This document shows, one piece after another, positions 43,945 to 51,934 of a DNA stretch of 53,014 bases. Location of the stretch: contig NZ_JAAVJC010000007.1 of assembly GCF_012033785.1 (NCBI RefSeq), positions 1 through 53,014 on the forward strand. The letters run 5' to 3'. The translations under genes were made by a program, and so were the position numbers. Position 1 is the first letter of the stretch. Each line of letters opens with the position of its first letter. Origin of the DNA: Streptomyces bohaiensis (GTDB lineage Bacteria; Actinomycetota; Actinomycetes; Streptomycetales; Streptomycetaceae). The notes beneath the pieces were generated by a model. It was given only the letters and a program-made list of their open reading frames with translations, made no database searches and had not been told where the DNA came from.

Positions 43945-44398
43945 GAAGGGTCCTTCCCTGGAGCGGACGTCGGCCTGTCTGGCTCGGCGACCGGTCGTGC
44001 TGTCCGGCTGCGGTCTCGTCTGATGGACCGGCCGGGGCGGTGGTCCGCCTGCTCATGGCGGCGGTGAGAACGGTTCGAAAAAGTACGGAATGGCCGATGT
44101 GACCGTCGTACCGGATCCGGAGCGTGCCGAGCTCTGCCAGGCAGGCTGCTGAGGCAGAGGGAGCTCCCGGAAGAAGACGCGGCCCCTGAGGACGGGACCC
44201 CGGTGTACCGTGCCGCCCGGGGTGCCCCGGGGACGACGCCGCCGCGGATACCACGACGGCCACCCCTCGGAGTGATCCGCAGGGACGGTACGTGTAGACC
44301 TGAGATTAACACTACCGGATACTGCCGGTATTCCCCCCTCTCCATGCTCTTCATGCATGCCCACCCGGGCGCCCCGCTCACACCGGGACGGCGGATTC
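43945..44398 (-). promoter_or_regulatory. Long rho leader region, candidate attenuator
   Basis: No gene in these 454 bases between thrB and rho. On the minus strand, from upstream: an inverted repeat TACCGG-N6-CCGGTA (44313-44330) next to TAGTGT and TTAATC, -10-like; a hairpin CTCTGCC / GGCAGAG (44132-44159); and a short stem GTACG / CGTAC (44083-44111) followed by five T residues (44078-44082), rare in such GC-rich DNA and shaped like an intrinsic terminator. This suggests leader-mediated control of rho, which autoregulates in other bacteria. Confidence 0.45.
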
Positions 44399-45337
44399 TC
44401 ACCCCGCTTCGGCACCGGCGCCGGCGGCGAGCGGCAGCACGCTCGACCCCGCGGCGTCCAGCTCCAGCCGGTTGGCGGCCCAGTCCCCGCCGGCCAGCCG
44501 CGCCACCCGGTCCGCCTCCGCGTCGCCGACCAGGGCCAGCACGGTCGGCCCGGCGCCGGAGATCACCGCGGGCACGCCCTCGTCCCGCAGCCGTGCGACG
44601 AGCTGCACGCTCCCGGGCATCGCCGCCGCACGGTACTCCTGGTGCAGCCGGTCCTCGGTCGCCGGCAGCAGCAGCTCCGGACGGCGTGTCAACGCCTCCA
44701 CCAGCAGCGCCGACCGGCCCGCGTTCATCGCCGCGTCGACATGGGGGACGGAGCGCGGGAGCAGTCCGCGCGCCGTCTCGGTCCGCAGCGGCTGGGCCGG
44801 GACGAAGACGACCGGCGCGATCGTCGCGTCGGGCTCCAACCGCACCGCCCGCGCCGCACCCCCGTCCGACCAGGCGATGGTGAAGCCGCCGAGCAGGCAG
44901 GCGGCCACGTTGTCGGGGTGGCCCTCGATCTCGGACGCCAGCTCCAGCAGCGCACGCTCCCCGAGACGGGCCTCGCCACCGCTGGTCACGGCCCGGGCCG
45001 CCATCAGCCCGGCGCAGATCGCCGCGGAGGACGAGCCCAGGCCGCGCCCGTGCGGGATGCGGTTGGCGCACACCACCTCCAGCCCGCGCGGCTGACCGCC
45101 CAGCACGTCGAACGCCGCGCGCATCGCGCGCACCATCAGGTGCCGCTCGTCGCGAGGCAGGGTGTCGGCGCCCTCCCCCGCGATGTCGATGTGGAGGCCG
45201 GACTCCGCAACGCGGACCACCACGTCGTCGTAGAGCCCCAGCGCCAGACCCAGGGCGTCGAAGCCGGGCCCCAGGTTGGCGCTGGTGGCGGGCGTGCGCA
45301 CCCGGACGGGCGCGGCACGGAATGCGGGGTGCGCCAT
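44399..45337 (-). CDS. thrB: Homoserine kinase
   Basis: GHMP-family kinase phosphorylating homoserine, the step before threonine synthase. The 312-aa protein has RVRTPATSANLGPGFDALGL at the N-terminus, the ATP-binding PHGRGLGSSSAAICAGL and the C-terminal VISGAGPTVLAL block. ATG 45337 has AAGGAG. It is on the same strand as hom and thrC but 546 bases after thrC, an unusually large gap, so it may have its own promoter. Confidence 0.96.
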   Translation of the reverse strand: MAHPAFRAAPVRVRTPATSANLGPGFDALGLALGLYDDVVVRVAESGLHIDIAGEGADTLPRDERHLMVRAMRAAFDVLGGQPRGLEVVCANRIPHGRGLGSSSAAICAGLMAARAVTSGGEARLGERALLELASEIEGHPDNVAACLLGGFTIAWSDGGAARAVRLEPDATIAPVVFVPAQPLRTETARGLLPRSVPHVDAAMNAGRSALLVEALTRRPELLLPATEDRLHQEYRAAAMPGSVQLVARLRDEGVPAVISGAGPTVLALVGDAEADRVARLAGGDWAANRLELDAAGSSVLPLAAGAGAEAG

Positions 45338-45883
45338 CGCTCGACGACTCTCCTTGCTGGTTCCGGACGTCCCGCGGCGACTGCCGGGGACGGCCGAGGG
45401 GTGGTGGCCGCGGGACGCGGCCAGGAAGGGACCCGCCGCACCGGTGCCGGGGGCGGCTCCGCCGTGGCGAGCTCCGAACGGCGGCCGCCCGGGTCCGTCG
45501 TCGTCACCGACGGCGCCGTGCGGCGCGGTGTTCGGGGCCCGGCCCCGGACGGTCCCGACCGACCGCCGTCGGGGACGGTGCAGACGCCCGCCCGCTGGGG
45601 GCGGTGGGCGCTCGGGCCCGCGACTGCGGCGCCCTCCCCACGCGTGCGGGAGCGGCATGCCACGGGCCTGCCGGTCGGGAACCGGCCCCCGGGGTGAAAC
45701 CGCTCCGGCCTGCCGGAACGCGGCCCAGCCTACCGAAGGCCGCGCCGCCGTCCGCAGAGGGTGCACCTCGGGCGATGCCCGTGTCGACCCTGCCGGAGCC
45801 GGTGCGCCCGCGGGGCACTCGCGCCGGAGTGCCGTGCGGCGGCGGGGTGGTGAACCCCCGTCGGCACGGCCCCCGGCGAGGCG
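45338..45883 (-). other. 546-base non-coding gap between thrC and thrB
   Basis: Open frames here are Arg/Gly/Pro-rich on all strands and look like shadows, with no ribosome site or recognisable protein. A GGCCTGCCGG direct repeat (about 45665 and 45708) and several GC-rich potential hairpins are visible. The thrC terminator and a thrB promoter may lie here, but I cannot place them. Confidence 0.4.
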
Positions 45884-46978
45884 TCAGGCCAGGCCGAGGC
45901 GTTCCGCCGCGGCGTCGGCGTTCACCGGCACCGTGATGGGCGGCGGCGCACCGGCGACCGCCCAGTCCGGGTCCTTGAGCCCGTTGCCGGTGACCGTGCA
46001 GACGATGCGCTGCCCGGGGTCGACATCGCCGCGCGCCGCCGCCTTCAGCAGGCCGGCCACCGACGCCGCCGACGCGGGCTCCACGAAGACGCCCTCCTGC
46101 GCCGCGAGCAGGCGGTACGCGGCGAGGATCTCCCGGTCCGTCACCTCGTCGATGATCCCGCCGGACTCGTCGCGCGCCGCCTCCGCCTGGGTCCACGACG
46201 CCGGGTTGCCGATGCGGATCGCGGTCGCCAGGGTGGCGGGGTTGCGCACCGGCGCGCCCCGGACGATCGGCGCGGAGCCCGACGCCTGGAAACCCCACAT
46301 CCGCGGCGTGCGCGAGGCGGGCGCGCCCAGCGGGGAGCTGGTGTCGGCGTACTCGCGGTACCCGCGCCAGTAGGCGGTGATGTTGCCGGCGTTGCCGACC
46401 GGCAGCACGTGGATGTCGGGCGCGTCGCCGAGCATGTCGACCACCTCGAAGGCGCCGGTCTTCTGGCCCTCGATGCGGGCGGGGTTGACCGAGTTCACCA
46501 GCGCCACCGGGTACTTCTCCGACAGGCCCCGCGCGAGGTCGAGGCAGTCGTCGAAGTTGCCGTCGACCTCCAGGATGCGGGCGCCGTGGACCAGCGCCTG
46601 GCCCATCTTGCCGAGCGCGATCTTGCCGGTCGGCACCAGCACCGCGCAGACCATCCCGCCGCGCACCGCGTAGGCGGCGGCCGAGGCCGAGGTGTTGCCG
46701 GTGGAGGCGCAGATGACGGCCTGCGCCCCCTCCTCCTTGGCACGCGAGATGGCCATGGTCATGCCGCGGTCCTTGAAGGAGCCGGTGGGGTTGGCCCCCT
46801 CGACCTTCAGGTGCACCTCGCAGCCGGTGCGCTCGGAGAGCACCTGCGCCGGCACCAGCGGAGTACCGCCCTCACGCAGTGTCACCACGGGCGTCGTCGC
46901 GGAGACGGGCAGCCGCTCGCGGTACTCCTCGATGACTCCCCGCCACTGGCGGCTGGTGGTGGTCTGCTGTGCTTCCAT
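45884..46978 (-). CDS. thrC: Threonine synthase
   Basis: PLP enzyme making threonine from O-phosphohomoserine. The 364-aa short form is typical of actinobacteria. The PLP lysine is in [29 protein letters not shown] binds the phosphate, and [16 protein letters not shown] follows. ATG 46978 ([12 protein letters not shown]) is chosen; a GTG 9 bases upstream is equally open, with AGGGAAG spaced between the two. It lies 93 bases after hom with a small hairpin between them. Confidence 0.96.
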   Translation of the reverse strand: MEAQQTTTSRQWRGVIEEYRERLPVSATTPVVTLREGGTPLVPAQVLSERTGCEVHLKVEGANPTGSFKDRGMTMAISRAKEEGAQAVICASTGNTSASAAAYAVRGGMVCAVLVPTGKIALGKMGQALVHGARILEVDGNFDDCLDLARGLSEKYPVALVNSVNPARIEGQKTGAFEVVDMLGDAPDIHVLPVGNAGNITAYWRGYREYADTSSPLGAPASRTPRMWGFQASGSAPIVRGAPVRNPATLATAIRIGNPASWTQAEAARDESGGIIDEVTDREILAAYRLLAAQEGVFVEPASAASVAGLLKAAARGDVDPGQRIVCTVTGNGLKDPDWAVAGAPPPITVPVNADAAAERLGLA

Positions 46979-47044
46979 GACGTCCACTGCTTCCCTGACT
47001 CTCCGGCTTCCCGAGCCCCCGGACTCTCCGGTGTTCCTACCGCA

Positions 47045-47064
47045 CGCCGCCCGGACGGGCGGCG
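47045..47064 (-). other. Hairpin between hom and thrC
   Basis: 9-bp stem CGCCGCCCG / CGGGCGGCG with a 2-base loop, 8 bases beyond the hom stop. It may tune downstream thrC expression. Confidence 0.45.
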
Positions 47065-47071
47065 CGGCGGG

Positions 47072-48364
47072 TCATTCGCCCTCGACCCGCATGATGCTGG
47101 CGACGCCCCGGACGGTGTCCAGGCCGCGCAGCGTCTCGACCGTCGCCGTGAGCGCGGCGTCGGGCGCGCGGTGGGTGACCACGACCAGCGACGCCTCCCC
47201 GTCCTTGCCCTGCTGCCGCACCGTGTCGATGGAGACGCCGTGGTCGGCGAAGACCGCCGCCACCTGCGACAGCACACCCGGCTTGTCCGCCACGTCGAGG
47301 CTGATGTGGTACCGGGTGACGACATCGCCCATCGGGCTGACCGGGAGCATGGTGTACGCCGACTCGCCGGGGCCGCGCGCGCCGCTCACCTTGTTGCGGC
47401 AGGCGGCGACCAGGTCGCCGAGGATCGCCGAGGCGGTCGGCACCCCGCCGGCGCCCTGGCCGTAGAACATCAGGCTGCCGGCGGAGTCGGCCTCGACGAA
47501 GACCGCGTTGTACGCCTCGCGGACGGAGGCCAGCGGATGGGTGAGCGGGATCATCGCCGGGTGGACCCGCGCGGTCACCGACCGGCCGTCGGCGGCGCGC
47601 TCGCAGATGGCCAGCAGCTTCACGGTGCAGCCCATGCGGCGGGCGGAGGCGATGTCCGAGGCGGTGACCTCGGTGATGCCCTCGCGGTGGACGTCGTCCA
47701 GCCGGACCCGGGTGTGGAACGCGATCCCGGAGAGGATCGCCGCCTTGGCGGCGGCGTCGAACCCCTCCACGTCCGCCGTCGGGTCGGCCTCCGCGTAGCC
47801 GAGGGCGGTCGCCTCCTCCAGCGCCTCGTAGTAGCCGGCGCCGCTGGTGTCCATGCGGTCGAGGATGAAGTTGGTGGTGCCGTTGACGATGCCCAGCACC
47901 CGGTTGACGCTGTCACCGGCGAGCGACTCGCGCAGCGGGCGCAGCAGCGGGATGGCACCGGCGACCGCGGCCTCGAAGTAGAGGTCGGCGCCGTACTTCT
48001 CGGCCGCCGAGTAGAGCGAGGGGCCGTCCTCGGCGAGCAGCGCCTTGTTGGCGGTGACGACGCTGGCGCCGTTCTCGAAGGCGGTCGAGATGAGCGACCG
48101 GGCGGGCTCGATCCCGCCGATGACCTCGACGACGACGTCGATGTCGGGGCGGGAGACCAGTCCCTGCGCGTCGGTGGTGATCAGCTCGGCGTGGACGCCC
48201 TCGCGCAGCCGGCCGGGGCGGCGGACCGCGATACCGGCCAGTTCCACGGGCGCGCCGACCCGGGCGGCCAGGTCGGCGGCGTGCGTCGTCACCAGGCGTG
48301 CCACCTGTGACCCGACCACTCCGCACCCCAGCAGCGCCACCTTCAGCGGCCGCCCATCCGTCAT
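47072..48364 (-). CDS. hom: Homoserine dehydrogenase
   Basis: NAD(P)-dependent reduction of aspartate semialdehyde to homoserine, the branch to threonine and methionine. The 430-aa protein has the dinucleotide motif LLGCGVVGSQVARL, the substrate domain with NGTTNFILDRM and the catalytic block GYAEADPTADVEGFDAA, and a C-terminal ACT domain (DVADKPGVLSQVAAVFADHG, about residue 350 onward) for threonine feedback. ATG 48364 has GAAGG upstream. It heads hom-thrC-thrB and follows lysA, which draws from the same aspartate pathway. Confidence 0.97.
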   Translation of the reverse strand: MTDGRPLKVALLGCGVVGSQVARLVTTHAADLAARVGAPVELAGIAVRRPGRLREGVHAELITTDAQGLVSRPDIDVVVEVIGGIEPARSLISTAFENGASVVTANKALLAEDGPSLYSAAEKYGADLYFEAAVAGAIPLLRPLRESLAGDSVNRVLGIVNGTTNFILDRMDTSGAGYYEALEEATALGYAEADPTADVEGFDAAAKAAILSGIAFHTRVRLDDVHREGITEVTASDIASARRMGCTVKLLAICERAADGRSVTARVHPAMIPLTHPLASVREAYNAVFVEADSAGSLMFYGQGAGGVPTASAILGDLVAACRNKVSGARGPGESAYTMLPVSPMGDVVTRYHISLDVADKPGVLSQVAAVFADHGVSIDTVRQQGKDGEASLVVVTHRAPDAALTATVETLRGLDTVRGVASIMRVEGE

Positions 48365-48717
48365 CGCCCGACCTTCTCTCTCCGCTCTCGTACCGCACGT
48401 ACCGCCGCTTCCGGCGGGGGCGCCGCCGTGACCGGCGTCCGGCCCACGGCACTCCCCGCCCCCGCAAGTCTCGCCCACCGGGGGCGGCTCCTCACCGCCG
48501 GTGTCAGTATGCGAGATTCGCCGGCCGCCCGCCGGACATCGGCCGGCGGGCCGACGTGCGACGGACGATCCGCGGGGCACGGAAGTTCGAGCCGGGTGGG
48601 GGCGGTCGTGCGCCGCCGGGGCGCACGCCGGTGGGGTGGCGGCCCCCGGGACAGGACGGGCCCGGGGGCCGGCGCCGGTGGTGCGCACGGCGCCGGTGGA
48701 CGGCCGCCGCCCGGCTG
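48365..48717 (-). other. lysA-hom intergenic region
   Basis: 353 bases with no credible gene. An 11-bp direct repeat GGCGCCGGTGG (48671-48681, 48689-48699) just after lysA could form part of its terminator. A CATACT -10-like hexamer appears near 48508 on the minus strand without a good -35. I see no threonine-rich leader peptide or T-box. Confidence 0.4.
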
Positions 48718-50109
48718 TCAGCCCACGTCGAGACGGAGCAGGTCCTCCTCGGTCTCGCGCCGCAGCAGCACCCGGGCCTGCCCGTTCCGGACGGCGACCA
48801 CCGGCGGGCGGGCCACGTGGTTGTAGTTGCTGGCCATCGAGCGGCAGTAGGCGCCGGTGGCGGGTACCGCCAGCAGGTCGCCGACGGCCGTGTCGGCGGG
48901 CAGGTGGGCGTCGCGCACGACGATGTCGCCGCTCTCGCAGTGCTTGCCGACCACCCGCGTCAGCATCGGCGCGGCCTCGGACGTCCGCGAGACCAGGGCG
49001 ACCGAGTACTCGGCGTCGTAGAGGGCGGTCCGGATGTTGTCCGACATGCCGCCGTCGACGCTGACGTAGGTGCGCAGCCCGGGCAGTTCCTTGGTGGTGC
49101 CGACCTCGTAGACGGTGACCGCGGTCGGACCGACGACGGCACGGCCGGGCTCGACGGAGAGCCGGGGCCGCGCCAGTCCCGCAGCATCACACTCACGGGT
49201 GACGATGTCGCGGAGCGCCCTCGCGATCTCGTGTGGTTCGCGGGGGTCGTCGGCCGGGGTGTAGGCGATGCCGAGGCCGCCGCCGAGGTCGATCTCGGGG
49301 AGCTCCAGGCCGTGCTCGTCCCGGACCTCCCGCAGCAGGCCGACCACGCGGTGCGCCGCCACCTCGAACCCGGCGGTGTCGAAGATCTGCGAGCCGATGT
49401 GGGAGTGCACCCCGATCAGCTCCAGGCTGTCGTGGGCGAGCACGCGCCGCACGCCGTCCGCGGCCTGGCCGCCGGCCAGCGCCAGACCGAACTTCTGGTC
49501 CTCGTGGGCGGTGGCGATGAACTCGTGGGTGTGGGCCTCCACGCCGACGGTGACCCGCAGCTGCACCCGCTGGCGTCGGCCCAGCCGGCGTGCGGCGTCG
49601 GCGACGCGGTCGATCTCCTGGAGCGAGTCCAGCACGATCCGGCCGACGCCGGCCTCGACCGCCCGCTCGATCTCGGCGGCCGACTTGTTGTTGCCGTGGA
49701 GCGCGATCCGCTCGGCGGGCATCCCGCCGGCCAGCGCGGTCGCCAGTTCGCCGCCGCTGCAGACGTCGAGGTTGAGCCCCTCCTCGGTCAGCCACCGCAC
49801 CACGGCGCGGCACAGGAACGCCTTGCCGGCGTAGAAGACGTCGGCGTCCGGCCCGAAGGCGTCGCGCCAGGCGCGGCACCGGGCGCGGAAGTCCTCCTCG
49901 TCCAGGAAGTAGGCGGGGGTGCCGAACTCCTCGACCAGCGCGCGGACGTCGACGCCGCCGATGGTCAGCGCCCCGTCGGGGCCGCGGCGGGCGGTGCGGG
50001 GCCAGACCCGGGGGTCGAGCTCGTTGAGGTCGGCCGGGGGCGGGCCGTGGTGGCCCTCGGGGAGGACGTCGGCGTGGCGGGGCCCGGCGGGGTGCGCGGA
50101 ACGACTCAT
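48718..50109 (-). CDS. lysA: Diaminopimelate decarboxylase
   Basis: PLP-dependent last step of lysine synthesis. The 463-aa fold-type III enzyme has the PLP lysine in [38 protein letters not shown] and the C-terminal catalytic Cys block [15 protein letters not shown], with [10 protein letters not shown] at the end. ATG 50109 ([12 protein letters not shown]) is the likely start, although no good Shine-Dalgarno precedes it; the open frame runs 36 codons further through a tandem repeat. It lies upstream of hom on the same strand. Confidence 0.95.
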   Translation of the reverse strand: MSRSAHPAGPRHADVLPEGHHGPPPADLNELDPRVWPRTARRGPDGALTIGGVDVRALVEEFGTPAYFLDEEDFRARCRAWRDAFGPDADVFYAGKAFLCRAVVRWLTEEGLNLDVCSGGELATALAGGMPAERIALHGNNKSAAEIERAVEAGVGRIVLDSLQEIDRVADAARRLGRRQRVQLRVTVGVEAHTHEFIATAHEDQKFGLALAGGQAADGVRRVLAHDSLELIGVHSHIGSQIFDTAGFEVAAHRVVGLLREVRDEHGLELPEIDLGGGLGIAYTPADDPREPHEIARALRDIVTRECDAAGLARPRLSVEPGRAVVGPTAVTVYEVGTTKELPGLRTYVSVDGGMSDNIRTALYDAEYSVALVSRTSEAAPMLTRVVGKHCESGDIVVRDAHLPADTAVGDLLAVPATGAYCRSMASNYNHVARPPVVAVRNGQARVLLRRETEEDLLRLDVG

Positions 50110-50447
50110 GGCTGCTGCTGTCGCTTTCTTGCTGGTTCGCGGTCGCGGTCCGCGGTCGCAGTTCGCGGTCGCGGTCCGCGGTTCGTGCGGAAGGGCGGCT
50201 GTTGCGGAGGCGGGCACGCGCGGTGGTGTCCGCCGTCGGGGTGGTCCAACGGGGCGCTGTCAGGGGAGGCAACGGGAGACGAGGCCGCCCGGTCACGAGC
50301 CGGTCCGTCGGTCCGTCGGTCCGGCGGACCGGCCGGGACGGGACGGTGCCGCGCGGAGCCCTCGGCGACCCACGACTCCCGCGACCGGCGGCACCGTCGG
50401 CACGAGAGGTGCGGCGACCGGGGCCCGTGCCCGGCACGGCGCCCGGC
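50110..50447 (-). other. lysA upstream region with 26-bp tandem repeat
   Basis: 338 non-coding bases. Two tandem 26-bp units (50135-50160 and 50161-50186) share their first 21 bases exactly; each contains GCGGTCGCGGTCCGCGG. They begin 25 bases upstream of the lysA ATG, so they fall in its leader. Beyond them nothing else is recognisable. Confidence 0.6.
50135..50186 (-). repeat. Tandem 26-bp duplication in the lysA leader
   Basis: Two adjacent 26-bp copies, identical over 21 bases and differing only in their last five. The GCGGTC core is itself repeated inside each unit. Confidence 0.85.
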
Positions 50448-51044
50448 TCAGAGGTGGTCGGGCGCCCCGATGCCCAGGCGGGTCAGGCCGTCGGCGAGCA
50501 CCGTGGCGGTGGCCTGGGCGAGGGCCAGCCGCGCGCGGTGGACGGCCCCGGGTTTCTCGGGTCCCTGGGGCAGGACGGCGGCGGTGGCGGTCGCGTCGAG
50601 GTGCGCGTCGGCGAGGCGGACCAGCCAGCCGGCCGAGCCGGCGCGGTGCCGCTCCCCCAGCAGCGCCAGCACGGCGCGCTCGGCGGGGTGCCGCAGCTCC
50701 TCGGCGGCTGCGGCATCGGGGGCGATCCCGAGCCGCGCCCCGCCGCGCACGGCGGAACGCGCGCGGGCGTGGGCGTACCGCACCCGGAAGAGCGGGTTCT
50801 CGGTGCGCTGGGTGAGGAGATCGAGACCGGCCGGGGGACGGTCGTCCGAGGCGGCCCGCCAGGCGCGGACGTCCCGTGCCGGGTCCTCGGGCAGAGCGGC
50901 GGGCGCGGGCAGCGTGAGGATCTCGTCCAGCAGCGCGGCCTGCGCGCCCTCGGCGAGCACGATGTCGAGGAACCCGGGGCCGGACGGGGTCACCGCGGCG
51001 ACCCCGGGGGTGGCCGCCAGGCGACGCCGGAGCACCTCGGCCAC
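50448..51044 (-). CDS. ArgS-related anticodon-binding (DALR) protein, apparently N-terminally truncated
   Basis: 198 aa, related to the C-terminal half of arginyl-tRNA synthetase: LLTQRTENPLFRVRYAHARA, the block after which ArgS enters its anticodon domain, and HPAERAVLALLGERH followed by a helical end LALAQATATVLADGLTRLGI. This is the family I know as NrtL (RefSeq wording, from memory), whose members are about 350 aa with an N-terminal ArgS-like additional domain. Here that part is missing; only about 40 in-frame codons (ending AGPAARPPHT) lie between the sigma factor stop and GTG 51044, with no other start. It could be a remnant or a short but used form. It lies between the sigma factor gene and lysA. 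Confidence 0.65.
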   Translation of the reverse strand: MAEVLRRRLAATPGVAAVTPSGPGFLDIVLAEGAQAALLDEILTLPAPAALPEDPARDVRAWRAASDDRPPAGLDLLTQRTENPLFRVRYAHARARSAVRGGARLGIAPDAAAAEELRHPAERAVLALLGERHRAGSAGWLVRLADAHLDATATAAVLPQGPEKPGAVHRARLALAQATATVLADGLTRLGIGAPDHL

Positions 51045-51167
51045 CGTGTGCGGGGGCCGGGCGGCGGGGCCGGCGGTCGTCGGCGGGGCGGTCGACGCGT
51101 GGTGGGGGCGCGGGATGGCGGGCCGGGATGGCGGTGCGCGGCGCCACCGTGAGCCGCCCGCGCCCGG

Positions 51168-51794
51168 TCACGCCGTGCCGCGCGCACCGAGGTGGCCGAA
51201 CCGGCCGCGCAGCCGCTTCAACCCGTCCCGCATCCGCGTCTTGACCGTTCCCAGCGGCACGTCGAGCTGCCGCGCCACCTGCGGGTAGCTCAGCCCCTCG
51301 TAGTACGCCAGGGTGATCGCCTCCCGCTGGAGCGGGGTGAGGGAGTCCAGTCCGGCGAGGACCGTCTCGCCGTCGGCGGCACGGTCCACGTACTCCGCGA
51401 CCGGGTCGTGCAGCAGCTCGGCGTCGCTCCGCTGGAACCGCTCCTCGCGGGCGGTGAGCGCCTGTTCGTGCCGCACCCGGTCGACGGCGCGCCGGTGGGT
51501 GATCCGCAGCACCCATCCCCAGGCCCCGCCCCGCTCCCGCTGGTAGCGGGCGGCGTTGCGCCACACGTCGAGCAGCGCCTCCTGCGCCACGTCCTCGGCG
51601 AGCGAACGGTCGCGGACCACGGCCAGCGCCGTCGTCAGCACGCGGCCGGCGACGCGGTCGTAGACCTCGGCGAAGGCCGCCTGGTCGCCGTGGGCCGTGG
51701 CTGCCAGCAGCTCCTCCAGCGAGCGGCGGCCGGGGCGGGCGCCGTCCGCGGCGGGGCGGTCGGTGGGGGCGTCGGTTCCGGGAAGCACCGTCAT
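51168..51794 (-). CDS. ECF RNA polymerase sigma factor (SigK-like)
   Basis: 208-aa group 4 sigma-70 factor. Region 2 covers AAFAEVYDRVAGRVLTTALA and SLAEDVAQEALLDVWRNAAR through AWGWVLRITHRRAVDRVR; region 4 is LDSLTPLQREAITLAYYEG with the helix-turn-helix SYPQVARQLDVPLGTVKTRM. It is close to the SigK/ECF19 type. No anti-sigma factor gene follows it, which is normal for many members of this group; the next gene is the ArgS-related remnant. ATG 51794 has GGAG upstream. The promoter targets are unknown. Confidence 0.93.
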   Translation of the reverse strand: MTVLPGTDAPTDRPAADGARPGRRSLEELLAATAHGDQAAFAEVYDRVAGRVLTTALAVVRDRSLAEDVAQEALLDVWRNAARYQRERGGAWGWVLRITHRRAVDRVRHEQALTAREERFQRSDAELLHDPVAEYVDRAADGETVLAGLDSLTPLQREAITLAYYEGLSYPQVARQLDVPLGTVKTRMRDGLKRLRGRFGHLGARGTA

Positions 51795-51934
51795 GTCCGG
51801 GTCTCCAGTGTCCTGCTGGGGCCGGTCGCCGAAGCCACCGTCGGGGTGGTCGGCCCCCGGCCCGGGGTGGGCGCGCGAGGGAGGTGGTGCGGCACGGCCG
51901 GGGCGTCCTGGGGACACGGCGGCCGGGCCGGTGA

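Noticed and set aside
48365-48717. Threonine attenuator, leader peptide or T-box before hom
   Set aside because: No short frame rich in Thr/Ile codons and no T-box-like sequence seen.
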